A stretch of 64,000 nucleotides of DNA from Pipra filicauda (lineage: Eukaryota > Chordata > Aves > Passeriformes > Pipridae), in NCBI RefSeq assembly GCF_003945595.2, contig NW_024103874.1, positions 1,994,001 to 2,058,000 on the forward strand, written 5' to 3'. Below are positions 38,001-50,218 of this stretch, piece by piece. Below the pieces are notes generated by a model. The model saw only the letters and a program-made list of their open reading frames with translations. It made no database searches and was not told the DNA's origin. A program made the translations under genes and the position numbers. The first letter of the stretch is position 1, and each line of letters starts with the position of its first letter.

Positions 38001-38646
38001 AAAAAAAAAAACCCTCTTATAAAAATACTGAATTAAATTTTTAAGTGACTCACAGTTTATTTCTGAGTATACAGTCTGGGGTGACTTGAGAGTCCTTTCT
38101 TTCCACAAAAGCCCAGCTCCTATTTTCTGAAAATCAGGCTGTGGGAAAAAGAGCATTCACAAATGGGAGCATCCCAAAGGAACAGGAATTTCTGAACATG
38201 TTGGCCACTCCACAGTCCATACAATAATGGACCTGATCGCTGGGACACGGCTCCCAAAAGGAGAGGGAAGATCCAATGCTGCTCCCGTGCTCTTCAGGTC
38301 AGGATGTTCTGGACTGCACAGATGTGTGTGCAACACACACCAGGAATGCACAAACTAAAGTCTTGGTGTGCAAATTAGTCACTGGGCAAGCCATTTTGTT
38401 CTCTTTGTCTTTCCACACTCTTGGCTCAACAGTTCTCCCAAATGCCTGCCAATATCCATCGAGAATTTCACTACATACTTCCCCTAAACCACCTTGAAAA
38501 AACCTCAAGTTGCTCGAATAGTCTTTGGAGTCCTTAGCTTAACACAGTCTTGGTCATTTAGCAACCAGGTGATCAACATCCCCATGACAGAAAAGAGAAG
38601 AATGCTAGTCAGTTGTTTTACTGCTGACCATTTTATCCTCTCTCAG

Positions 38647-38757
38647 GGGAAGTTCTCACTGAAATATTCAGTTAAAAGTCTATATTCACATCTTGGTTTC
38701 CCTGACCTCTCTGCTGATGTTCAGCTCCATGAGTGCAGGTATGTCTACATTTGGCAG
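38647..38757 (+). other. Splice-bracketed open segment with two alternative donors
   Basis: An acceptor-like ttttatcctctctcag ends at 38646. Two good donors follow: tgcag|gtatgt after 38738 and ggcag|gtaagg after 38757. The segment is open in a frame that includes SLYSHLGFPDLSADVQLHEC. I do not recognise the peptide, and no chained exons are apparent. This is a weak exon candidate. Confidence 0.15.
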
Positions 38758-38927
38758 GTAAGGAAAGGATTAATGTCCTTTCCATCAGCACTGAGGGACA
38801 AATGTGACTCACTTTGAATTGGAATCTCCAGCTGTCCCTCATGAGAGGATGGGAACTATGCACCTTTTAATGGGAGTTTCCTGCAGCTTTTAGAGCACAT
38901 TCACCATTCCTTTTCTGAACTATAATA

Positions 38928-38967
38928 CAGTGGAAATGATGGATACAGTCTCAGTGGAAATGATGGA
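38928..38967. repeat. 24-bp partial tandem duplication
   Basis: The 16-base string cagtggaaatgatgga occurs at 38928-38943 and again at 38952-38967. The 24-base period gives about 1.7 copies. It looks like a small local duplication with no evident function. Confidence 0.9.
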
Positions 38968-39111
38968 GAATCTCATCTGGGCATCTCACTCTGTTATGAA
39001 GAGATCTCTGATGCTGCTTCAGAGTCACTCTCTCATAGTCCTTCCCCTGGATAACTTTGGGAGTGTCTGAGCAGTCAGGATACAAGCAGGACTCCATCAA
39101 CACCTCCTAAA

Positions 39112-39141
39112 GCACAATTAGTGCACAATTAGTGCACAATT
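39112..39141. repeat. 11-bp tandem repeat, 2.7 copies
   Basis: The unit gcacaattagt is repeated perfectly at 39112, 39123 and 39134, with the last copy cut short after eight bases. It is a simple slippage-type repeat. Confidence 0.95.
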
Positions 39142-41857
39142 CTACCAGGCCTGTCTCTAAATGTACAAAACCAATCAGTTCTTGGATATTACCCAATTCT
39201 TGGAAACATCCACTGACCTTCCTCCTTTGGTTTCTCGGGATAACTGGGCAATCCGTGTCTTAGTAAGAAACCACTTCCAACTCTGAGCTCCATTCCCCAA
39301 CCAAAACCTTTCTATGTCCAGGTATTATCCTTGTTTTCTTCATTTCTTGCCTGGCCCCAGTGTCACAGGCCACCAACGAAACACACCCACTATTTGAAGC
39401 CTGGTGTTCCATCAGACTGAGTGGAAGTTGTCCAGCAAATAACAGCAGTCTCTGTCAACCACAGCAGAAGTGTGGCTTTCTGCACTATTCCTCCTTATTC
39501 CTATTCCTCCTAATGTGGGATTGGTGGTTTATGGCTTATTAAACCTTTTATGTAATCCAACACTCAGTTTCTGTGCAGCCCTGAGTTTTGTCTGCCTGCA
39601 GCACAGCTCATTTTTCATCGTTTCTCACTGGAGATTAGGATGCTGAAGAATACATGTCAATCAAATGACCTACTTTTTTTAAGCAAGCAACTCCTAAGGG
39701 TGAAGTGCAAAACTCCAGATTAATTAGCAGACTTGCACAGCTCTGTGATGAGGCTCCAAGGGGATGAGGGGAAAGGGAGCCCTTGTTTCTTGCCTCTGTC
39801 TAGACAGTGGCATTGAATCTTTTCCAAAAGACTGATCCATAGCAGCCTCCTCACCGACATTTAGTTGAATGAGCAGTTTGCCGTGGCCCTGTCAGTGTTT
39901 CCCCTGAGATATAAGAACTATAAAAAAAGGTGTTTGTTCAACATGCTGCACAAGGCATATGGTTGAGACGCAGTTAAAGCTACAACAAACACAGAAAGTG
40001 GCTCCACTTGATCAGAACTCCCTGTTTTACAGTTCTACCTGCACACACGGAGCCCCAAAACATGTCCCAAACCTTCAAAGTAAACACCAGTCTGCTACTC
40101 CAAGTAATGTTAACAATATGGTCTTCCAGCTTTAAATATTCATAAGGCCATTGGGAAATGTCAAATCTTTCGTGTGCTTGTCTGAAAGACTCAGGCATCC
40201 ACCAGTGCTTGTGTGTGAGGTGCAGACAGCTCTGTGACATCCCAAACTCACAGTCCCAGTGTGGAGCTAAACTGAAGAACACACTGCTGTTCTCTGCCTT
40301 AATTATCACAGTTGCAGTTCTTGTCACCCACACAGGTGTATTAGCAGCTCATATGAAACTAAACGAACCTTCCTGAACGAGAGGAGCAGCAGAGGACAGA
40401 AGACTCAAAGCTGTTCCTGCTGATAGCAGTGAGTCTAAAATCCCAGATTCAAACTCTTCCCGGGAGCTGGGCTTGGGGTCTGCCCCAGGTTTTAGTTTGT
40501 ATAACACAATCTCTCTTCGATTTGGTATTTTCCTTATCTTTTAAAGTCTTCATTCATGTAACTCACGCAGGCAAAATACTTATCAATGCCAGCTGAAGCT
40601 TCACTTGCACACAAAGAGTGAGACTGAGTTTGAAACATATGATCCCTCTAACACTAGTGTCAGTGAATGGGTTAACTTAAGTCAATCACATCAATTTATA
40701 TGTTTATTAGTTCCTGTTACCTCCTGGTTGTTGCTGGGTGTTGGATCCAGAGATGCTGAGCTAGGATTTAGGATTTGTTTGTGTTGCATGTCTATGTACT
40801 TCTCTCTTGTTAGCTGAACTGGGAGGCTTCAGTGCCATACTCAAAATATGCATCACAGACTATAAATCAGGTAAAGAAATCTTGTATTATTATTGTTATC
40901 TCTGTACTGCATTGGTATCCAGGGATGTGGGCCTCATTTTAGGCACAAAGCCCTAAAACGCTTGGGGAGATTTACAGCTTGAAATATAATCAAGATGCTA
41001 CATGAAAGAAAATTGTCAGAGTTTTTTGTGGATACAAGCATAAAACACTTCAATTGTGTAATTCAGTGGCTATTGTGTCTCTCAGGGTGGGCATCAGGTC
41101 TGACACTCTAGTGACAAAATTAGCCTTTATAAGTCCCTATGGGCCTGACCTTTGAGAGAAAACATTTATAAGCCAAATCAGCTATTTCAGTGGCATTAGA
41201 AAATAGTTTTCCATGTTACTAATTACAAAAAGTATTGTATCCATACCAGAGCAAACAAAAAACCTCATCTGAACAGGCTGAGAACCCTTGTGTTAGTGCC
41301 TGTTCAGCTCCAGTGCTCTGCAGCAGATGTGAAGCAGCTGTGCTTTCCTGCCTGGGCGCCAGGAACGTGACTGGAATGGTTTAACCAGAGGAACCCTCTT
41401 CCCTCCTCCACATTTGCTCTTCCTCTTGGCACCGCCTTTTCATTCTTCTGCTCAATTGTTCCTTTAATCCGTGGCAGCCGAGCGCTGACGCCGCTCTTTC
41501 ATGGACATTTCATTCACGTTGGCACTGCCCTTGATCTCCTCTCCTCCCTTCCTGAGGCACGTTGTGCTTTGTGGCTTTTGCTCCTTCCCTGTTGATCTGC
41601 AGTGCTGGGAAGGGTTTTGTGGCCTGTGGTGTGGTGCACACAGGAAAGGCAGGCTGGGGGCTTTGCCAGGCTCACAGAGACCGAGAGAACCCAAAGGGAT
41701 GTATCCAGGCTGATGCCTCCCTGTAACCACAGCTGTACTTTGGGGGATTTACTGAGCAGAGCCACAAGCTGCCAAAACACTTCAACATGAGCATGGATCA
41801 GTCAGTGACTGTGGTCCCTTCTCTCTGATCAGATGTGACCTGTTCCTTGCAGAATAA

Positions 41858-42118
41858 TTCATAGAATCATGGAATGGTTTGGGTTGGAAGGGACCTTAAA
41901 GATCATCTGGTTCCAACCCCCTGCCATGGGCAGGGACACTTTCCACTAGACCAGGTTGCTCCAAACCCCATCCAACCTGGCCTTACAAGGCACCCACAGC
42001 TTCTCTGGCAACCTGTTCTAGCGACTCGACCTCCTCACAGTAAAGAATTTTTTCCTAACGTCTGATCTAAATCTCTCCTCTTTAGTTTAAAACTGTTCCC
42101 CTATCTTATCTGCCCGTG
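41858..42118 (-). mobile_element. CR1 LINE 3' end, minus orientation, well preserved
   Basis: The plus strand opens with ttcatagaatcatggaatgg and tttgggttggaagggacctt, the reverse complement of the CR1 3' terminus with its ATTCTATGATT-type tail. It then runs through ccctgccatgggcagggaca, gaccaggttgctccaaaccc and catccaacctggcc. The match continues to about 42118 through gtaaagaattttttcctaac. The close agreement with the usual avian consensus marks it as the youngest-looking CR1 here. It is a 5'-truncated copy with no coding region. Confidence 0.95.
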
Positions 42119-43053
42119 GAAATTCAAGATAAGCTGCCCAGAGTCCAGTGTACCCAAGATCCCCTCTGAGCCCCTTACCATGTTCTACATGAATTTCCCT
42201 TCAGAATTCTGCTCTCTGCAACAAAGTTCCTCTCCAGGTCATCAGGGCAGGGAGAGGAGGAAGCAAGCAGAGAAGTTTGTTCTCACCCTGTGTTACAAAA
42301 AGTAGAAGAAGATCCTGACCTGCAATATCTCAATACATCTTAATGGAAGGACACGTGGAGCTCAGCTTTTGTCTCAGACAGACTTCTGGCACGTTTGGGC
42401 ATATCTGTGTTCTCCCCAGGTTGCTGCTCCGAGACCATTTCCTATCATCTGCCTCTGATGTCTCACGTCCTGTGTTTCCACTGCCTGCTTAAAACCCAGC
42501 AAACAGGTCAGATCATCGAGGAGATCAAAGCCCCCTTTGCAGAGACATTCTGTGCACAGTCTGTGCACTTCTGAGAGAGTCTGAGGGAGCAATTCCTGTG
42601 GTGTGGGGTAACCAACACCAGCGCTGATGTCCACTGCTCCTACTACCCTCTGCTTTCCTCTTCTCCTCTTTCCTGTTCTCATTACTGTCATAACTTGCTT
42701 TGATTTTAGCAAATGCAAAATAATTAATTCTTTGAATCAGCACAATCAGCAGGGCTGTTCTGAAACACTTTGATGCCCAGCCAGGCTGTTAGTTCAGTGT
42801 CAGTTCTGTCTCCTCCCAGACACAACTACGTGAGGGATGGACTGGGGCCAGTGGAACAGCACAGAAGGGTTTTATGGCTGACCCTGCTGACAACAGAGAT
42901 TTAAAATAATGGTTTGATTCTATCAGAGTATTTGGCATAATTATCCTATTTGTATCTTCACCAGGTACTAGTCTGATTCTGTTTGTTCTTCAGACCACTG
43001 TGGGTGTTGTACCTTGTGTATTGTTTTGAAAGCATGAGACACTCAAATGCACT

Positions 43054-43069
43054 ATTTGCATATGCAAAT
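43054..43069. promoter_or_regulatory. Perfect palindrome of two POU octamers
   Basis: ATTTGCATATGCAAAT is a perfect 16-base palindrome made of two inverted octamer motifs (ATTTGCAT and ATGCAAAT). POU-family factors bind the octamer, and paired arrangements can bind POU dimers. Related TGCAAAT-like strings lie nearby (caaatgcac at 43044 and gtgcaaatgac at 43083-43093), making a small cluster. That it is a binding site is an inference; no gene is close enough in the window to suggest a target. Confidence 0.4.
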
Positions 43070-43310
43070 GTTATGTTTCTATGTGCAAATGACAACAAAT
43101 CCAAGACTTTTGAGCATAAATGATAGTGCAAGTAAAGAGATTCTCCTGTTAATCAGAGACTAGATTTGATCCTTCGTTGAAAACAAAGCTCTGTGATGTT
43201 TGCCAGAAATTTGCCATTGAATCTCCAACACCACAGCTGAAGACTTTTGGCAGCTTGAAGAAGAAAGTAACATGAGAATCAGAAGCAATTATAAATACAA
43301 TTTTAAATGT

Positions 43311-43359
43311 GGGGAGGGAGAAAAAAAAAAGAGAGAAAAAAAGAAGATAAAAAAGACCA
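43311..43359 (+). repeat. Purine-only low-complexity tract
   Basis: The plus strand is almost entirely G and A, with runs of A broken by GAGAG and GAAGAT. It is a simple-sequence tract of no evident specific function. Confidence 0.85.
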
Positions 43360-44216
43360 AGGCTAATCACTTTTGTGTGCTTTGAAGTTTTCCCAGTGTT
43401 ATGCTATAAGGAGCTGTAAGAATCCCACTATTTGCTTTCTTTTCTTGGTAGGGGCATTAGTAAAGGAAATTCTGAAAAAGTGAAAAATAGAAAATATTTT
43501 TAAGACAAAGTCAAGCTATAAATCCATGAGATCCTCCTGCAAAAGATTAAGTCAAAACACAAAGGAGCTTGACAAGCTCTGAATTCCAGAATTGTTGAAA
43601 TCAAACCCACACTGAGGAACAACTGTGAATACAGCTCACATATCTACAGTGAAGTGAAGAAAGTGTCAAGCCACTGTTTTGGTAAATCTGAAATCAAAAG
43701 ACAAATCTTGGTTCTGTTATGAGTCAAATTCAGTTTGGTGACTATTCCTCAATTATGTGGGAATTTCTGAACAGAAGAGGCCAAACCTTAAGGAAGTGTA
43801 AACTAAGCCAGTTCCACTGTCATTCAACAGAGGAACAGTAGTTAAGGATCTCCTGCACCATATTTAGAATAAACCTCTTTGCACAGAAACCTCCAAATAC
43901 CGTTTATCCTTCATCATTAATATTCATGTGATTTTAATGAATGATGTTACCTCATTGTTTTTCAGCTTTAGGTGCATTTTCCTCACACGCCTTTGACCTA
44001 TGGGGATTTTAAAATGAGCTCAGCTCAGATTGAAATGCAAGATAAATTTCCCTCCCCAGCCATTTCTGTGGCACAGTTGTGGTCAGGTGTTTTGGGTCTG
44101 AACAGGGAGTACACTCAGCTGAAAATCTGACTTTAACATGGGGGCTTTTTTTCTAACTACTGTGAAAAGGGATCACAAATATTACATCTCACATTTCTCT
44201 ACAGCACAGGTTTGCT

Positions 44217-44855
44217 GTGAGGTTTAATTCACTGTTTTTGCAAAGAATTTTGAAGTTGGGGATAAAAGGTGTTACAGAAATGGAAAACTTTAAAAGGGAG
44301 GGACACAGATCTCGTTCTGAGTGCAAACACAAAGCTGGTCATGCTGCTGCCTTTTTGAAAGCTGAGCCAAAAGAGAGCAAAGACAGAACCCAGCAGGCCC
44401 AGCCAAGTGTCCTGGCTCTGATCACCAACTCCTTATCTTGGTCATGGTCCCCAACCTGCCCAGATTATCACAACAGAAACATCGACAGAGCCAGGAGGGA
44501 CTTGATTAAAACTCACTCCACACAACAGCTGGGGAGGTCTGAGAGAGGAACAATGACACCTCTGCAGTGCCATCCCCAGGGACCTGTGGCAGTGCCAGCC
44601 CCAGGGACCTGTGGCAGTGCCACACACACACTAGGGAGGGAAACTCCGAAAGGAAAGGGATTTCTGTCAACCTGCTCAGCACTCCCTGGAAACGCGGGAT
44701 CCAAAGCAGTGCCTGGAGCGAGTGAAATGCAGGCTGGTCAGGGAGCCCCAGCAACGGTCTCAGCAGAGCAAGATCTGCCTCGATTTGTTTCATTCTTCTC
44801 ATTTAGATTTAAAATACTTAAAAACATTTCTCTGGGGCCTCAGCTCCCAGTCTAA
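44217..44855 (+). other. 212-codon open frame, the longest here, probably not coding
   Basis: An ATG at 44217 opens a frame to a stop at 44853-44855. The product would be Ser-, Ala-, Thr- and Pro-rich in its second half and is not a family I recognise. A 25-base tandem repeat at 44564-44622 lies within it. Since 25 is not a multiple of three, copies encode different peptides and expansion would break the frame, which argues against selection on a protein. The local DNA is GC-richer than the surroundings, which lengthens chance frames. A lncRNA or chance is more likely. Confidence 0.15.
44564..44622. repeat. 25-bp minisatellite remnant, 2.4 copies
   Basis: Units at 44564-44588 and 44589-44613 differ by one base (gccat versus gccag), and a nine-base partial unit follows at 44614-44622. 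Each contains ccccagggacctgtggcagt. A short CA run follows directly. Confidence 0.95.
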
Positions 44856-47800
44856 CCAGTATGTTCCCTTTCACATCTGCTCAGTGAATGCCACAGGCTG
44901 CCCAACAATTCTAAACGCTCAAGGTTGTCAAGTTGTTTAAGATGGACACAGAAACCTGTTCCTGTAGACAGGAACCTGTGCTTAGGTGCTTCAATAATAA
45001 CAATAATTCTGTTACTTAGGTGCTGTGGAACAGCATATGAAAGAAAAGAGGTATTAAAAACAAATCTGTAGTAGACTGTGAAGTCTTTTTCCCAGGATAT
45101 TTTATCAAGCTGTGGCGTAGAACCCATATCTGCAACAAAAACATACACCAGAGGTTTTGAATATTGACAATTCCATTTTAAACTCTGCACCTGCAGCAGC
45201 CAAGCATGATTAGGCTCTTCATAGTATGCAACAGATTTCCTCCAAAATGAACTTTTGTGCTGGAGTTTGTTTGTATCTGCTTAAAAAGTGGCTCCATGGA
45301 AACACATGGAGCCCTCTAAGACAGCTTTAAAGGAAGGAAGGGGGAGTTTAAAAAGTAAAGCTGTTTGAGAGTATTGATTTTACAAGTAAGTACTGTGAAA
45401 AAGAAGGTGGAAAATGCACTGGGAAAAATGTGGAATTTAAATGAATCCTATAAATAACTCTTACAGCACACACATCTGTACAAAGGCAGAAGGAACAGGG
45501 AGAGTAAGTACAGTCGTCACTCAAGTGCAGTGCATAGGCTTGGATTTCTCTGTCCTTATTTCCAAATTATTATATATTTTCTAGAAGACTGCATGGAGAG
45601 CAGTGCAACCAAGCCCCTGCAAATTTAAAGGAGCATGAAACCTAAACCTTTATAAGTGCATTCTTCTCAACTCCATATTTCATGTAATTCAGATACAAGT
45701 ATCATTCAAGATCCCCGTAGCAAGGGAATATGTACCCAAAGAACTTCTCTACAACCAGCTGAAAAGGAGCCCTCAGCAGATGAGATAAGCTCTGCTGAGT
45801 GAAGACCACACATGAGAAAAGCAACCAGAAAAAAACAACCTAAACAGGAAATAAACTGTAACAGACTAATCCATAACATTAAACCACAACCCACAACTCC
45901 TGTCCTTTAACCCAGTCCTTCACAAAGAACCCTTACATGGTCAAGAGCAACATGTGACCCTTTAATTGCTGAAAATCACTGTCCTTCAGCGGGTTTTTTC
46001 AGTTTAACCCACAAGTGCCTATCCCTCCAAGTAGAAAGTCTTGAGCTGTCACTCCAGAGGAGAGAACATGTAGGATTGCCCTACTCCTTTTGTCACATTC
46101 ACTCGAGTTTGTAACTCTGGGCCATCCCCAGCCACAGTCTGTGCAGTGGTTTAATCTAGCAGGGAGTTTCTCCATATGGAAGCTGTTGGATACTTTGCAA
46201 AACAGAGAGATCAGAGAAGGAATATTCTGCTTTCACTCTGCAGATTCATTTCTTTGCAAGCAGGAGACAAGGTCTGCAGTGTTTGCAGCCCCTCTGCTCA
46301 CCCTGCCCTGCAGGGAACCTGCCAGCAAGTGGCTCAAGCATCCCAGAGGTGCAAGAACACACACCAGGCTGGGGGCCATCTCCTAACTTACTGCTCTCCT
46401 TTGGATCAGATTCCTCCTTTTTTGCACGTTTATTTTGTTACCATCGCTTTTCATCTTCTCCCACCTTTCCCTGTGTCACAAATGCAGAGCCCAACCCCTC
46501 TGCACACAAACAGTGTCCCCCTGACCCAGCCCATGGGTGCAGCTGTTCCCAGATGGGATGGCAAACTCCCCACTTCCCAGTGGAATTCCTCAGCTGCCAG
46601 CCTGCCTCTCGCTCCAGGATTCTCTTTCTCCGTGTTCATTTGTTGTCATGTTGACGACAACAGTTTCAGAAGTACAGTATGTTTATCAGAGAGATGCATA
46701 TTCAATTAATATTGCTTTAGGCAATTTTCACTACAAATCAAGGCTTACAAATCTCTCCACAATTCTCACAGATCAGCCCCCTCCAGAAGGATGTTTCAGC
46801 AGGATTCCCAAGATAATGCTACCCTACCCTGCAAGACCCTGCCTTGCTCATTTGGAACTTGACTAGAACTTTATTTACAGTCAATCTAAACTAGATACAT
46901 CAGGAATGGAAACCTAAAATGCTGATCCTTTGATCTGTCATCACAGTTTTCCAGACATTCATTATCAAGCAGTTTGGTACCAATAACTGTCTGAGCCACC
47001 TTAAAATAGTCTGTCACTGTAAAAGCAGATATATATTTATAATTGGTACATACACACAACAGCTCCTGCAATAGGAACACAAACTCAAAGCATTTACAAG
47101 TTCAGTCTCTCTCCATTAAGTCTTTCTACATTTTCAATTAGGAGAAGATACGAGGGTTTTTTCATCAAAATGTACAAACCTCTACATTGTAATTCTAGTC
47201 CTAAAGGGCAACCATGGTCATGCCAGGAGGGCAAATATAAGCAGATGTGTATCCATCTCTTCCCAGATCTTCACTAATATCTAATTTTTCTTCTTATTAT
47301 GTAGCAGAACAGCTTTGCTGGAACCAAATGCCATTGGGTTAATTAAGTGAGAGCACAAATGTCTTCATGGAGAGGCCTCTTTTTGGAGGCTTCCTGTTGT
47401 GGTTGATAATGTGTTCAATCCACAACAATTACCCTTCCTGAGGCGGGAATATTTCCAAATATTGGTGTGGCGGGGCAGCAGAATTTAAACACATCCAAAC
47501 CATTTGCATTGGTATTGCACAAAAGTGTACATTTCGGCCTAAATAATTTGGAGAAGAAACCTCACCGGTGATTTACAGTTGTCACTAAAGGCACTTAGTG
47601 GGAAATTAGATTTGGGTTCGTGTTTTATGAGCTCCTTTTCAATGTATTAGACTGAGGTTCTGCCATTTGTTTAATTAAGAATTGATTAATCTTTCTCTAT
47701 TACCTCTGATTTTAGGAGAGTGCACCAGCACTCTCACCTCCCACTGGGCTGGTCCAAACCCACTCCTGCCCTCACCACAAGAGAAGTGTCTTAAAACCAA

Positions 47801-47880
47801 GGCAGCACTCAGAGCCAGGGGACAGGGATGTTCCTGTTCACTCTGCCCCAGCTTTCCTGAAATCATGCCTCGTGTTGTAC

Positions 47881-47960
47881 CCCCATTTCTTAATCTGTCA
47901 AATGGAGACTGTCTCAGAATTACTATGAAGACTGTTCTTGCACTGTAGGTGAAATGTCAG
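47881..47960 (+). mobile_element. Possible MIR-type SINE remnant
   Basis: The string catttcttaatctgtcaaat gga, followed by a diverged stretch with actatgaagactgttcttgc, resembles the 3' half of MIR (typically tttcctcatctgtaaaatgg and then a tgaggattaaatgag-like segment). The match is short and diverged, as expected for such an old family in a bird. Chance similarity cannot be excluded. Confidence 0.35.
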
Positions 47961-50172
47961 TGTTGAACTAATGATCTCCTGGGTTTGCCAAAGCTGTGAT
48001 TGGAGTCCAGGACCCCGAGGTGTCAGGTAGGGAACCAATCCCTCAGGCAAACAGTCCAGCCAGTTCCATCAGTGCAGACATATCCTGATAAGCATTCTTA
48101 ATTTAATGGAGCTCCTGCAAATAAACAAGCTTAATGAAGATTACTCGCTTCCTGGAATTCATTGTGCTGCTCCAATTTAATGCTATCACTTCCATAAGAG
48201 GCTGTGACAAAGTCTCGGGAAAAAAAATAAAATATGCAAATTCAGACACTTCAAAGGCTTTTATTTTAATTGTGCAGAAAGCAGAACTGAACAAGAGCAA
48301 CTCCACTAAAAATGGAAAAGCCATGAGAGGAAACTGATACATTTCCATCATTTCTTGCAGCTCTTTGAGAATTACTCCGGAGCACACAAGTTCCCTGAAC
48401 TGGCAGCTCCCCTGAATCAGTGCAGGTCTCATGGTGGGTTTGCTGAACTGCCTGAAATGTCCACAGAAAGAAATGAAGACCTCACAATACTCTCTCCATT
48501 TCAGTTTTATTGTGACTGTTGAGTTCTGTGCTCATTTGCTGAAGTTTCTAAGTACTATGATTCAACTCTGGATCACGTTCAGCAGAATCTGTGACTGGTT
48601 TTAAGCCACTTTCAAACAAACCTGGGCTGAGCTGTGGCTTGGCACTCCAACCAGTGGAGCTTAGTGGTTTTGGTAGAATTTTGCCGAGAATTTGGGGGTT
48701 CTTTTGAATCAGAAATGAATCCAATATGAAAAATTCAGATCTGGGTCAGGATTTGTGGGTATTTGGATCCCCAGCTGTGGTTCTGGCCCAGTTCTAAATG
48801 GAGTCAAAACCAAAAGTCAAATCAAAACCAAGCAAAGGTACATATAGAGCCAGCCAACTACAACAACCAAATTTGGCACAACTGCCTTGGTTAACAGCTT
48901 CACAGTGCAGGTTTTAGGCCATTTTTCATGCCCTAATTTCTCTCTTAGTGTGTCACAGGAACACAGCACTGTGCAAGGAAAATTCCTTTAATGAGTGTGA
49001 AATAACTTTGGAGATCTTCATTTCATTTTTCTTGCACTACATCTGAATTGGTTGTGGATAGGAATACCTTTGAATTTAATTTATTTAGAAAGCTGTTTTA
49101 TCTCAGCAAACAAGTTCAGTTCCAGGAACAGGCTGAAGGGTAAACTCCTCAATAATGTTGGAAACATCAAGTGAGGAACTGTAGTGGTACAGACTTAGGG
49201 GGTTAATAAAAGTTAGTACAATAGCATTGAAGCTGAAATAAAAGTTGTATAATCAACTGTGGTCAAAATTTTCAAGGATTGATGAGAACACTCCTCAAAT
49301 CACAGATGTGAGTTATCTTCCTTAGTGCTCTCCTGGAGCACAGTTGTTGTCATGGGAGAGTATGAAAAAGGATAGAGAACAGAAAAAAATCAATTAAAAA
49401 GCAGCATGGGGTCAGAAGGTAACCCCCAGCTTTCAAAATTTTACCAAAACTTGGCATTTTGACAACTAATAATGGAAAAATTTAAAATAAAATCAGGCAG
49501 AAAAGACGGCAAGTGAATTATTGACATTCTAGGTTATTCTATCATTTAAATTCTCCTATATACAACATTTCCTCAGCCAGCTCCTGATGAACCACACAGA
49601 GGTTACTGCTGACAAGGCCTCCCGTTCATTCATTCTACATTCCAGAGCCGGGTCCCAATTTCGGGATAATTCATAGTTTTGCCACGTTGACAGCATCATT
49701 CCCTCCAATAACTAACAGCTACAGGTAGATTGTACAGACATGAGATTATAAACAGCATTTATTTCTGTACAACATTTCCAACTGCCTCACGTGGGGCCTC
49801 TCTGCCCGAAGTGAAGGTGCTCCAGAGCTCAGGCTCTGCCCTAAAGCCGGTTCTGTCCTAAGAGCAGGATCTGGGACTCTCAGTCTCAGAACCCCAACAG
49901 CCTGTCCACAAAGAAATCTATATCCCAGAATATTGTCTTGGAGCAGGAGGATGGTAAATCCTCTGATCATACGAGCATGTGGCTCACAGGACCACCCAGA
50001 ATTCCAGGTGGCCAATTCTTCACCAACTTTCCCTCGGCTGTGCTGCAGAAATGCCTTCTTTGTCTGTGGTGTCCAGCTAATCCAGCTAATGCCTCCAGGG
50101 CAGCAGCTTTGGGATTAATGTCAAAATTCCATTGAATTTTTCTCAGTTTCTAGCCTCAGTTTCCTATATAGT

Positions 50173-50218
50173 TTTGGACAATTTATCTTGTCCAAACTGA
50201 TATTGAAAATATCAGTTT
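50173..50218. other. Two adjacent perfect hairpins sharing three bases
   Basis: Hairpin one has arms TTTGGACAA (50173-50181) and TTGTCCAAA (50188-50196) with a six-base loop. Hairpin two has arms AAACTGATATT (50194-50204) and AATATCAGTTT (50208-50218) with a GAA loop. The AAA at 50194-50196 belongs to both arms, so the full stems are mutually exclusive. The stems are perfectly matched. This could form a small RNA structure or a DNA cruciform, but no transcript is known here. Confidence 0.5.

Larger units (their letters stand above)
33251..41857. other. Unique non-coding DNA, no gene recognised
   Basis: No recognisable domains occur in any frame. Separate entries cover a long AT-rich open frame (34547-35032) and a candidate exon (38647-38757). 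Small tandem duplications are found at 38928-38967 and 39112-39141. A T/C run lies at 37094-37111. A minus-strand frame at 35834-36265 (143 codons) is Ser/Cys-rich with no family resemblance. No further CR1 sequence is visible until 41858. Confidence 0.55.

Noticed and set aside
46090..46866. Overlapping plus-strand frames of 98 to 177 codons
   Set aside because: Frames in several registers are open over the same GC-richer DNA, which fits composition rather than coding, and no domain is recognisable.
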